From assembly GCF_017603965.1 (NCBI RefSeq), contig NZ_CP071955.1, forward strand, positions 3,162,001 to 3,226,000: 64,000 nt of DNA, read 5' to 3'. Positions within the stretch are counted from its first letter, which is position 1. Every line of letters starts with the position of its first letter. This document shows, in pieces, positions 40,387 to 48,951 of this stretch. Origin of the DNA: Xanthomonas fragariae (lineage in GTDB: Bacteria; Pseudomonadota; Gammaproteobacteria; Xanthomonadales; Xanthomonadaceae). Below the pieces are notes generated by a model. The model was not told where the DNA came from. It ran no database searches and was given only the letters and a program-made list of their open reading frames with translations. A program made the position numbers and the translations under genes.

Positions 40387-40539
40387 CGCCCCATCTTCTC
40401 AAGAGTTGGAGCCTCCCGAAATCCCGGGGCGGTTCAGATTCAAGTTTGGGCTGAAGCGCTTGATAGATGTCGGCCTTGGACCTGCAAGAATTAGAAAGCA
40501 TCTCTTTCAACAAACTCAACGTATAGTCGCTGATCGCTT

Positions 40540-41729
40540 CTAAGGCAACGCTGATCAAGCACCAGCATCAAGAACCCGCCCAACGGTTGAAGTCTCAACG
40601 CCACTGACGTGCGTCAGAAACCCGAGATGCTGGTTAAAAACACAGGATATTGGTGACTTGAAGCGGTGTGCGCCGGCTGGCGCAGCCCACTGTGCCCTTT
40701 TCGGGCGCAGTTATCCCACCAAGCGGGTGCGTGACAGGGACAGATTCGCCAATCCCAGCGCCACAAAGCGACGGTTGGCGTTCTTGGCCAAACCGCGATA
40801 ACGCACCTTGGCAAACCCCCACAAGCGCTTGACCACCGCAAAGACATGCTCCACACGCGCGCGCACCTTGGATTTATTGCGGTTGCGGCGCCGCTCGGCT
40901 TCATCCACATGTCCGCCATTGCGCACCCGCCGATTGGTGAAATCGCGCGCATGCGGTGCGTGCGCGCGGATCAATTCCTTCTGGCTGGCATAGGCAGTAT
41001 CGCCGTACAAACGACGCTCCCCACCGTGCAGCAAATCCCCGATCAAATGCTTGTCGTGGAGATTGGCTGCGGTAACTGCCGCGCTGTGCACCAGACCGGT
41101 GCGGCTATCAACGCCACTATGCAGTTTCATCCCGAAATACCACTGCTGCCCTTTGCGGGTCTGGTGCATCCCACCCTCCCGCGCCTTGTCTGCATTCTTG
41201 GTCGAGCTCGGCGCTGCAATCAGCGTGGCATCCACCAGCGTGCCGGTGCCAACCTTCAGCCCGTGGACCTGCAAATGCGTGTTGACCTCAGCGAACAACT
41301 CGCTTCCCAGGTCATCACGCTCCAACAAACGGCGAAACTTCAGCAGAGTCGTCGCATCCGGCACCCGCTCACGGCCCAGGTCGATCCCAACCAAGACCCG
41401 CAACGCGGTGCTGTCCAGCAACGCTTCTTCGCACGCCTGATCGGCCAGATTGAACCAGTGCTGCACAAAATACATCCGCAGCATCCGCTCCAACCCGATC
41501 GGCGGACGACCCTTGCCCGCCTTGGGAGACTGCGGCGCGATCACCGCACATAACGCCGACCACGGCACGATCTGCTCCATCGTGGACAAGACACATCCCG
41601 ACGCGTCGGCCGACGGTACTGCTCAAATGCGCTTTGCTGATCCGCAGCTTTCGCCAGTGTCTGCTGTGTCATCGCTCTGTTCCAAAGCCTCCTGCGCAGG
41701 TTGCTGAGACTTTTTCAGCGTTGCCTTAG
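40540..41729 (-). mobile_element. IS5-family element (IS1112-like)
   Basis: 1190 bp bounded by a perfect 15-bp inverted repeat CTAAGGCAACGCTGA / TCAGCGTTGCCTTAG. The classical IS5 target YTAR overlaps these ends (CTAA and TTAG), so the exact boundary is ambiguous by 4 bp. It carries one transposase gene, broken by a one-base deletion. Confidence 0.85.
40711..41672 (-). pseudogene. IS5-family transposase with a 5'-proximal frameshift
   Basis: The start MTQQTLAKAADQQSAFEQYR RPTRRDV (ATG 41672) goes out of frame near 41588, where one T seems to be missing (GTGTCTTG instead of GTGTTCTTG). The remaining 290 codons are open from 41589 to 40711: LSTMEQIVPWSALCAVIAP, LGRERVPDATTLLKFRRLLE, TLVDATLIAAPSSTKNADKA, YFGMKLHSGVDSRTGLVHSA and RVEHVFAVVKRLWGFAKVRY. 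All DDE residues are present. Loss of the first 28 residues may inactivate it. Confidence 0.85.
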
Positions 41730-42034
41730 AGAGATCGACAGCAGTAAACGAAGCCATAATCGCTCCAAGCACCGAAGAAATGATCTTCGGCACTTGGGGC
41801 GAAATTATCTAACCGGGTAGTCTGTAAATAGGTGAAATACCAGTCGCCACTTAAAAATTTTAGGCGGCCGCCTTGCAGGTGAAAGTGCTTTTTGCTTCTG
41901 TCTTCACACCATCAGCGTCGACAACAGTGGTCAGCATTTCAAATGAAGTCGTCTTCGTGCTACTTGATCCGGTGCAGTACCACTCATTTGTCAATGGTGA
42001 TGCTTGCTCAGTCACATATGTCTTGCTAAAATAA

Positions 42035-42900
42035 GAGCGGCTAACAAAACCCAGGAAGAAGCCGTAAGCAGATGATGGAGCATGCAAGCGAGAGCAACGC
42101 CAAGTGGAGATCGATGCGGCGTTCAAAGCGGATGCGCAGTTTGCCCATGCCTGCGAACCAGGCATGCGTGCGCTCGACGACCCAGCGATGACGGCCCAAC
42201 CGGTCGTTGCGCGCGATCCCCTTGCGTGCGATCCGCGCAATGATGCCGCGCTGCTTGAGGAAGGCGCGACAGCGGTCGATGTCGTAAGCCTTGTCGGCGT
42301 GCAATTTGTCTGGCCAACGTCGCGGGCGCCCTGGTTTGCCACCAATTGGCGGCAAGGCGTCGATCAACTCCTCGAACACGACCGAGTCGTGCCGATTGGC
42401 GCCGGTGACGCACACTGCCAAGGGCACGCCGTTGCGGTCCACGATCAGATGCCGTTTGCTGCCGAGTTTGCCGCGATCGGTCGGGTTTGGCCCGGTGTAG
42501 GCGCCCCCCGGGGGGAGGCCACACTGGCGGCGTCCAGACTGGCTCGGCTCAGATCCAGCCTCTGGGCGCGACGCAGCTCGGTCAGCAACACCTGATGCAG
42601 ACGATGCCACACACCGGCGGCTTGCCAATCACGCAACCGGCGCCAGCAGGTCATGCCGCTGCCATAGCCCAGTTCCACAGGCAGGTCTTCCCATGGCATG
42701 CCCGTGCGCAAGACATAGACGATGCCGTTGAGGGCTTGCTGATCACTGATGCGCGGCCGTCCACCTTTGGGCGAACGCTTCACTTGGGGAATCAGCGGCT
42801 CGATGCGCTTCCACAGCGCAATGGGGATCTCTTTGCGACGTGTCATGTCCGCAATTTTGCCACCGGCGAGACAAGATTCAAGGGGTTTTGTTAGACGCTC
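42035..42900 (-). mobile_element. IS5-family element with GAGCGGCTAACAAAAC ends, copy 1
   Basis: 866 bp. The left end is GAGCGGCTAACAAAACCC; the right end is ...GGGGTTTTGTTAGACGCTC. It is flanked by TAA at 42032-42034 and 42901-42903. Its ends are the same as those of the MITE-like elements in this window. Confidence 0.92.
42041..42846 (-). CDS. IS5-family transposase, two frames joined at a C6G6 tract
   Basis: Frame 1 begins MTRRKEIPIALWKRIEPLIP (ATG 42846) with DUF4096-type N-terminus (GMPWEDLPVELGYGSGMTCW) and leaves frame at VASPRGAP. Frame 2 carries GGAYTGPNPTDRGKLGSKRH, LIVDRNGVPLAVCVTGANRH, KLHADKAYDIDRCRAFLKQR and RHRWVVERTHAWFAGMGKLR, i.e. the DDE core. A -1 shift within CCCCCCGGGGGG (about 42512-42523) joins them. 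The identical tract in copy 2 suggests programmed frameshifting rather than decay. Confidence 0.8.
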
Positions 42901-44261
42901 TAAGGACATGTCCAGCCGCTGGGGCATGTTGTGAATTTTCTTTCGTACGCCAACGGAAACTGTGGGTTTCCTACGAAGTTGGTCGCGATAGTGATCTTCG
43001 GGCCGTTCACCACAGCCGAAGTATTGGGAACCGTCAGCTTTTGAGCGACACACGTCTTCCCGTCGCGATTTACACGATAGCCTTTTTCAATGCCGCGCAT
43101 GGCTGCGTCTTGAAAAACAGGGTCTAAGAGAACCGTCGCGTTTACGGGGTTTGAATGAAATCCAACTTCAACCAGTACTGCAGGTACCTCGACCGCATGC
43201 GTGTTCTCACCATATTCGGCCGACGCTTCCGCCGCGCGAACCAGCCATTGCTCATAGCCTGGAGTAGCATTGATGACCTCTTTCATCGAGCAAGACACGG
43301 CATCGGCGAGTAGCTTGCTGGACGCGCTACCTGTTGCATATAAGATCTTTGATCCGGTGCCTGTCGTTGATCCGGCATCAGTGTGTAAGCTCACGATGGC
43401 CTTGGCTTTCAGATATCGTGCGTATCTCGGTCGCGATCGAATATCTGATCCGATCTCATCGGCGGGAAGCGATCCCCACATATCTTTTTCGTTCGGCAGT
43501 ATCCTGGCAAGATGGTATTTTGCTGCCAACTTCCACCAAGCAAGCTTTGTGGCGGATTCAATTGTTTCCGATGTTGAGCGCGGGAATGCCACAACTTCCT
43601 TACTTCTAGTCTGGAGGTGTGTAGCAAGCTTGCTGGCGAGGGTTGGGTTGTCTATGTCTTCATGCCAACCATTAATCAGCTCCCGCTGCCAGCCCCAGCC
43701 GCCACCTTTTGCTTTGGTGCGACCGTGTCCTGCCGAAACCACCACAGGGGCCTTTGCCTCTGCGCTTGGAGAAATTGTCTGCTTCTTATTGCTCGGTTCC
43801 CACTTTTCTTGAGGGAACAATTTGTCTGTAGAAATTCCACCAAAAGTACAAGATGTTCCCGTAAAGCTTAAATTGCCAGTGAGTATTTCCGTGGCAACGC
43901 CGGTTATCTGATGCAACTGATCTTCTAGTTCACCCGAGATGTGGCTATCTCCCTTCGGGACAAATCCTTTGCCAAGCTCGATTAGAACCATTCCCGTTTT
44001 ACTATCGAAGCGAACATCAACAGGCGACACGACCTGACCAGGGAGGCGCTTTTGACTAGCTATAGTCTTTTGAAGCTCTGCTTTCAATAATTTGCTGAGC
44101 TCGGTGCGCTGATCCGCTGAGAGATTGGCAACATTTGGCAACACCTGCTGGGCCATAACCGGCATCGTAGCGAGCATTCCAGCTGAGAGCGAGAATACGA
44201 GACAGGCGGTGCGGAGGTTGGTGAGCTTGCTAGACCTGTTGCGGTCAAATTTCGATTCCAT

Positions 44262-44457
44262 GACATCACTCCTTAATTTCGGGGGACGGGAATGCCCCGG
44301 ATCGGTGCAGCATTCCGTTGCCTCCCCGACGTCAAGCTACCCACATTTTCTTTCCGCGTCAAAAACCTGGCGCCTCGAATGTGCGCGTGGTCATCATTGC
44401 TCGTGCAATGCGCTCGAGCCGTAATGCTCCTGACTTGCCTTCTTCACCCACCTAAAA
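44262..44457. other. Upstream region of the amidase gene
   Basis: Holds the ribosome-binding site (AAGGAG) and presumably the promoter of the amidase gene. No coding frame and no plant-inducible-promoter box (paired TTCGB with 15-base spacing) were found. It ends at IS481 copy B, so upstream control elements may have been cut off. Confidence 0.45.
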
Positions 44458-45393
44458 TGTTCAGTCCCGGCATTAGATGGATCGGATTCACATTGAACCG
44501 CTCGGGCTCGGATGTCCACTGTTTGCAGATGAATTCGTACGGTGTCAGACCCTTCAGGGCTTTGAGTCTGCGAGCGAAGTTGTAGGCGTCGATGAAGTTG
44601 GCCAAATGCTGTTGCAGTTGTGCGTGGTCGTCGTAATGGAAGCGTTTGACAGTGGCTTGCTTGATCGTCCGATTCATCCGCTCGACCTGCCCGTTGGTCC
44701 AGGGATGCTTGACCTTGGTCAGGCGATGTTCGATGCCGTGCTCCTCGCAGAGGCGACTGAAGAGATGCACGAAGGCGTAGCGGTCGGAACTGCGGTTGGT
44801 GAACTGGATGCCGTTATCCGTCAGAACCGTATGCAGGGTGTAGGGCACCGCCTGAATCACATTGCGCAGGAACTCAGCTTGTTGGCCGAGGGATGAAGCT
44901 CGGTGAGCGCAAACTTGGACGTTCTGTCGATGGCCACGAACAGATAGAGCTTGCCCTGGGCCGTCTGCAGCTCTGCGATGTCGATGTGGAAGTAGCCAAT
45001 CGGATAGTGCTTGAACTGCTTTTTGGCAGGTTTGTTGCCTTTGATGTCTGGCAGTCGCGAGATGTCATGGCGCTGCAGGCAGCGGTGCAATGATGAGCGC
45101 GTCAGATGCCGGATGCTCGGCTGCAGTGCGTGGAGACAGTCGTCCAGCGGCAGCAATGTGTGCCTGCGGAAGGCGACGATCGCCGCCTCATCCTCAATGG
45201 ACAACACCGTGGAACGTGGGTGCGTCGGCCCAGTTGGCAGATCCGCAACCGAACTGCGCTTCTTCCACTTCGCCACCGTCTTTTGATTGATGCCGTAGCG
45301 CTTGGAAAGCGCTCTCAGGCTCTCTTGACTCTGTTGTATCGCTCGACGGATCGCCTCTGTCGTGGTGGCGCTCCCATGCAGAACCTGGCCCAT
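44458..45393 (-). pseudogene. IS481-family transposase, frameshifted (copy B)
   Basis: Same protein as copy A, with the same break after HPSANKL and resumption at NVIQAVPYTLHTVLTDNGIQ in another frame (near 44883). Start ATG 45393 preceded by GGAAGG. The shared lesion means either that both copies derive from one already frameshifted element or that frameshifting is part of expression. Confidence 0.82.
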
Positions 45394-45449
45394 AGTGCTT
45401 CCTTCCATTCGAGGGAAAATAATGCACCATCAAAGCCTGGGATCAAACA
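44458..45449 (-). mobile_element. IS481-family element, copy B
   Basis: 992 bp, same length, ends and orientation as copy A. The left flank CACCTAAAA belongs to the acquired segment; the right flank CCTAGTAAAATGAGG continues the interrupted IS5-family element, matching the AACCTAG left of copy A. The outer flanks of the two copies therefore pair with each other (CTAG), and the inner flanks share CTAA. Confidence 0.88.
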
Positions 45450-45458
45450 CCTAGTAAA

Positions 45459-46251
45459 ATGAGGAAGAGCTACCCGAGCGACATCAGTCGCGATCAATGC
45501 GACGTCATCAAGCCGCTGTTGGAAAGCGCGCGTAGAAGAACCAGTCCCAGGCGAGTAGACCTGTATGAGGTGTTCTGTGCGGTGTTGTACCTGCTCAGAA
45601 GCCGCTGCCAGTGGCGCATGCTGCCCGAGGAGTTTCCTAAATGGCGCACAGTGCATGCGTACTTTGCCATCTGGAGTGAGCCGCGTGAAGGTGGCAGCCT
45701 GCTGGAGCAGGCTTTAAAAAAATCAGGTTGGCGCGGCCCGCGCGCGACAGGGGCGCAGCGCTTGCAGCAGATTCTTGATCATCCACGCGCAGAGCGTGAA
45801 GAACGCGGACACGGCAGGCTTGAAGGGCGATGACGCGGGCAAGAAGGTGTCGGGGATCAAGCGGCACATCGCGGTGGACACGCAGGGGCTGCCGCACGCG
45901 GTGGCAGTGACCACCGCCGAGGTGACGGACCGCAAAGGGGCGTTGCAGGCGCTCGAACGCTGCACATCGGGCCTCAAGCACGTGCAGAGTGTGTTGTGCG
46001 ATAGCGGCTACGTGGGTCAGCCCTTTGCGCAGGGCGTGCGCGAAACACTCGGTGACCACGTCACGGTGCAGATCGCAAAACGCAGTGAGTTGCACACCTT
46101 CAAGATCATGCCAAAACGCTGGGTCGTGGAGAGCAGCTTTGCCTGGCTGGAGAAAAACCGCAGGCTGTGCAAGAACTGCGAGCGTTGGCTCAACACCAGC
46201 TTGCAGTTCATTCTCCTCGCATTCCTCGCTATCTCGCTCAGAAGACTTTGA
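45459..46251 (+). CDS. IS5-family transposase joined by a -1 frameshift at A7
   Basis: Frame 1 from ATG 45459: MRKSYPSDISRDQCDVIKPL, CQWRMLPEEFPKWRTVHAYF, LLEQALKKSGWR. In the run TTTAAAAAAATCAGG (45714-45728) a -1 shift gives NQVGAARARQGRSACSRFLI and then IHAQSVKNADTAGLKGDDAG KKVSGIKRHIAVDTQGLPHA to CERWLNTSLQFILLAFLAIS, stop 46251. This is the layout of IS5-family elements that use programmed slippage. The 5' leader is separated from the left end of the element by the inserted 7.4-kb segment. Confidence 0.82.
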
Positions 46252-46263
46252 ACACGTTCTTAA

Positions 46264-46405
46264 GAGCGGCTAACAAAACGACTGCGCTCACCGCCAGGCG
46301 GGCGCGGCCGGTGCTCGGAATCGGCATGTACCACGCGTACACTGCGGTTCTTGCGCGCCATCCGCACCCACCTGACGACTGCTCGCTACGTTTTGTTAGC
46401 CGCTC
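46264..46405. mobile_element. MITE-like element copy 4 (intact)
   Basis: 142 bp. GAGCGGCTAACAAAACG at the left, CGTTTTGTTAGCCGCTC at the right: a perfect 17-bp inverted repeat identical in its outer 16 bases to the IS5-family element at 42035. Flanks are TAA (left) and TTA (right). The core contains GTGCTCGGAATCGGCATGTA and CACGCGTACACTGCGG. The large IS5-family element has inserted precisely at its left border, sharing the TTAA. Confidence 0.9.
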
Positions 46406-46564
46406 TTACTGAATCGGCGCAGCTTGAGCATAGTGCCTGAACGGCCTCATCCAACAGCGGAGAGCGCTGTATCGAGATCACGATTGCTCGCTACATCCGA
46501 AGCATCTGCATCGTCGGCATGCCACGACGTGCTCACTGCTTTTGTACCCGATCCAGCGCCGCAA

Positions 46565-47275
46565 TCAAAAACGTTGGCCTGTCGGCAGGTAGCGCCATTG
46601 GCCGATCGCCAGCTTGCCTAGCGACACCCCGCCTATGCGTAGCCGACGAATGCCAACCATCTCCAGCCCCACTTCACCGCACATGTAGCGGAGCTGGCCT
46701 GGCTGCACGTGCTTGATCGCAAACCGCAGCCGCTCTTCGTTTTGCCAGCTCACCTTGCACGGCGACAGACTGCGCTGTTGATAGACCAGGCCATGCGCCA
46801 GCCGCGCCATGCCGTACGGGCGCAGTTCGCCGCGCACTTCCACCAGGAATTCCTGCTCGATGGAACTGGCATCGGCGCTCAGCCTGCGTAGCACGCGACC
46901 ATCCTGGCTCAGTACCAACAGGCCGCTTGCCTCATCCTCCAGCGGCAGCGGTGCGTTGAGGCGCAGAAAGTGCTGTTTCAACACGCGCATTTCGGACTGG
47001 TCCAGCGCGCTACGGGTCACCGGGGTCACCAATGCCAACGCCGCCTCGGTCGACACGCCGGCAGCTTTGTGCAGCAGCAACGTGGCAGGTTTGGAATGCT
47101 CAAGCACTGCGTCCGGGGCCAGGGTTACCTGCGCTACGGTCGCCAAGGCCTGCGGCTCTTCGACTATCACCCCGTTTACGCCGACCCAGCCACCCTCGAT
47201 GTACTGCCGGGCCTCGCCACGCGAGCAGCCAAACGCGGCGGCAACGCATTTATCGAGACGGATCGGATCGGACAT
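46565..47275 (-). CDS. S4-domain RluB/E/F-like pseudouridine synthase family protein
   Basis: 236 residues. N-terminal S4 RNA-binding domain (MSDPIRLDKCVAAAFGCSRG EARQYIEGGWVGVNG) and a RsuA/RluF-type fold. Where active enzymes have GRLDxDTxGLL, this protein reads LPLEDEASGLLVLSQDG, so the catalytic Asp seems to be replaced by Glu or shifted by one residue. The C-terminus (LEMVGIRRLRIGGVSLGKLA) is the usual family ending. It may be an RNA-binding paralogue without activity. Confidence 0.85.
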   Translation of the reverse strand: MSDPIRLDKCVAAAFGCSRGEARQYIEGGWVGVNGVIVEEPQALATVAQVTLAPDAVLEHSKPATLLLHKAAGVSTEAALALVTPVTRSALDQSEMRVLKQHFLRLNAPLPLEDEASGLLVLSQDGRVLRRLSADASSIEQEFLVEVRGELRPYGMARLAHGLVYQQRSLSPCKVSWQNEERLRFAIKHVQPGQLRYMCGEVGLEMVGIRRLRIGGVSLGKLAIGQWRYLPTGQRF

Positions 47276-47526
47276 TGCGCAAGCTCAGCATCAGGGGGGC
47301 GGCAGTGTACGTGCTGGGTCCATGCGACGCGAGCCGAACGCACCCGATGTAACGCGCTGTGCCGGCACTCGTGCGTGGCTGCATTGCAAATGGTCCGCGC
47401 CGACTCAGGATCGCGTCGGCGACGCCGTAATTGGTGTCCTTGTCGTTCCTGTACACCCGCATCGCCACGACGCTACTACGCCGCCTGACAAAGTGGGAAA
47501 CTCAGCGCTCACACAGGAGATTGCAG

Positions 47527-47733
47527 ATGTTCATCAAGTTCGGCACCACCCAGGTCCGCCTCAACCATATTTCCGTCATCAGCGACCCATTCAACGCAGG
47601 CGAAAGCTTCGGGTCGTACTGCCACTCGGTCCGGGTTGGACTGATCTCCGGCGCCGAAGTGTTTGCACGCTTCAACAGCGAGAGCGGCGCCGAGCAGCTC
47701 CATGCCGAGGTGCTTGCTGCGCTGGAAGGCTGA
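47527..47733 (+). CDS. Small conserved-looking hypothetical protein
   Basis: 68 residues starting MFIKFGTTQVRLNHISVISD with a balanced mix of residues, no signal peptide and no membrane span, ending AEQLHAEVLAALEG. Reads like a compact beta/alpha domain. AGGAG-like sequence (CACAGGAGATTGCAG) precedes the ATG. No family recognised. Confidence 0.6.
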   Translation: MFIKFGTTQVRLNHISVISDPFNAGESFGSYCHSVRVGLISGAEVFARFNSESGAEQLHAEVLAALEG

Positions 47734-47759
47734 GCGCAAGAGCACGATAGTTGCGCCAC

Positions 47760-48050
47760 GCTTGTTGCGCACGATGGATTGATGGCTCGATAAGCAGTGG
47801 TATTCGGCATGAAGGCGCATCTTGGCGTAGATGCGGTCTTCAGGCTGGCTCACCATGTCCGTTGCACAGTCGCCAATGTCACGATGACGCACGCGATGAT
47901 ACATAGAGCACTGAGACACGCAGGTCAGCTCCAAAATATCAGCGCTGACCCGGTTCTCCCAGGTCAGCCTGTCGTGCGTCCGCGACTGCAGGAGCAAACG
48001 CGCATCCGCAAGGCTGGTGGCATTGGTAAACGACTGACGCGCCAACGACT
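47760..48050 (+). pseudogene. IS5-family transposase remnant
   Basis: The frame reading VFGMKAHLGVDAVFRLAHHV RCTVANVTMTHAM matches the WYFGMKxHxGVDxxxGxVH region of IS5-family transposases, followed by more eroded sequence to about 48050. No ends or start remain. Confidence 0.65.
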
Positions 48051-48119
48051 ACGGCATGACCAGCGAATTCTTAACTCTGTGATTGAGCTCGTTTATCAGC
48101 AACTGCAGATGCTGCTCTG

Positions 48120-48508
48120 CTGTCTGTGCTCGGTGATATCACGCGTGGCGCCGACGATCACTTCGACCTTGGCATCGGGCTCAAATACGAATAGGAAGAT
48201 GTAGTTGTGACAGGCAGACCCTTGTGTCGTACGTAGAAACGTCACCTCCCCACACACACCGTCTTACGCGTCGCGATCACACATTCGATCTCTTCATCAT
48301 GCATGGCCACATGCCAGGACTCGTGGCCGAGCTCAAGACACGTCTTGCCGCAGGCGTCTTCCCAGCGCATGCCCCACATCGTCTACAACGCCTGATTGGC
48401 GTAGACGAAACGGTGCTGGGTATCGAACACATGCAAAAGGTCCGGCGTTGCCCTCAACAGAGCTTCGTAAATGCACGACTTCGCTGCGTCTTCCTGATGC
48501 TCAGCCAT
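48120..48508 (-). pseudogene. PAS-domain sensor protein fragment, decayed
   Basis: The minus strand from ATG 48508 reads MAEHQEDAAKSCIYEALLRA TPDLLHVFDTQHRFVYANQA L, then a TAG stop, TMWGMRWEDACGKTCLELGH, and after a frameshift VTFLRTTQGSACHNYIFLFV and VEVIVGATRDITEH. This is one PAS plus PAC unit as found in sensor kinases and diguanylate cyclases. The output domain is absent. Confidence 0.75.
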
Positions 48509-48951
48509 TACGTCATGGTCCTGAAGTTTGACCGCGCAATAAATCGACGTACATGAAGGCGTGATCTTGCAAATCTCACATGCGGGTGGATGCCTTTGCA
48601 GCCCTTTTGCACACGAGTAAGAGTCAGCAGTATCGGCCTAACCCCCAAAGTATTAGCCGCGACGCATGCCATGGGGGCGTGCGGTGGGTGCACGGCGAAT
48701 GCGCAATGCTGCAGCGAAGACGCGCTCGTCGCACACAAGTAGCGCATGCCCTATCACGCTAGTGGATCGGCATCAGCGTTGGCGAAACAAGAGCCCATTT
48801 TCGCTTTGCGCCTTAACCAAGACGCGAAACCAAGCATGCGCGCATCCGTTGGCAAGGCCGCTTTTTGCGTCCAGCGGCTGGCTAGCTTATCGCCCTCCAT
48901 CTCCGTCCCTGATAGCCTTTCTACCTATTCCGCTGTCATCGCTGATCCGTC
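48509..48951. other. 440-bp spacer upstream of queC
   Basis: No convincing gene, repeat or IS end is seen. In relatives queC usually follows queE, and no queE sequence is recognisable here, so this spacer is probably a rearrangement scar. The promoter of queC must lie here, but no clear -35/-10 pair or riboswitch-like structure was found by eye. Confidence 0.45.

Larger units (their letters stand above)
39134..40436 (-). mobile_element. IS3-family element (IS51/IS1404-like group)
   Basis: 1303 bp with 25-27-bp near-perfect inverted repeats (TGAACCGCCCCGGGATTTCG at the left, its mirror at 40412-40436) and a 3-bp GAT duplication (39131-39133, 40437-40439). It contains orfA and orfB in the usual overlapping arrangement on the minus strand. 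Confidence 0.92.
39097..41757 (-). pseudogene. Small ORF downstream of the amidase gene, split by two IS elements
   Basis: The ATG at 41757 has GGAG five bases upstream and reads MASFTAVDLS to the end of the IS5-type element at 41729. On the far side (40539 down) the frame resumes [34 protein letters not shown], is cut by the IS3 element (40436-39134, GAT duplicated), and ends FVDSPQFNAS with a stop at 39097. Joining the pieces gives about 55 residues, soluble and helical. The IS3 junction restores the frame exactly; the IS5 junction does not restore cleanly by eye, so codon 10 is uncertain. Function unknown. Confidence 0.6.
41860..44261 (-). pseudogene. Secreted N-acetylmuramoyl-L-alanine amidase, interrupted by an IS5-family element
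   Basis: The ATG at 44261 has AAGGAG 7 bases upstream. Signal peptide (about 1-40, LRTACLVFSLSAGMLATMPV MAQ), a linker/N-terminal domain, then an Amidase_3 zinc domain: VVVSAGHGRTKAKGGGWGWQ, IVSLHTDAGSTTGTGSKILY (second His) and PAVLVEVGFHSNPVNATVLL (catalytic Glu). The frame is cut after SGWTCP by the IS at 42035-42900 (TAA duplicated). Beyond it YFSKTYVTEQASPLTNEWYC ... TFTCKAAA continues to the stop at 41860. Removing the IS and one TAA leaves 1533 bp, exactly 511 codons. Lower GC than the core genes suggests recent acquisition. The catalytic domain lies before the break, so a truncated enzyme could still be made. Confidence 0.9.
38016..46259 (+). mobile_element. IS5-family element (843-850 bp) interrupted by an inserted 7.4-kb segment
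   Basis: The terminal inverted repeats are GAACGTGTTCAAAGTCTTC (38016) and its mirror GAAGACTTTGAACACGTTC (ends 46259), flanked by TTA on both sides (38013-38015 and 46260-46262). Only 39 bp at the left and about 810 bp at the right belong to this element. Everything between 38055 and 45449 is later insertion. The transposase is at 45459-46251. Confidence 0.85.

Noticed and set aside
44262..44457. Plant-inducible-promoter (PIP) box before the amidase
   Set aside because: No pair of TTCG half-sites with the required spacing was found on the coding strand.
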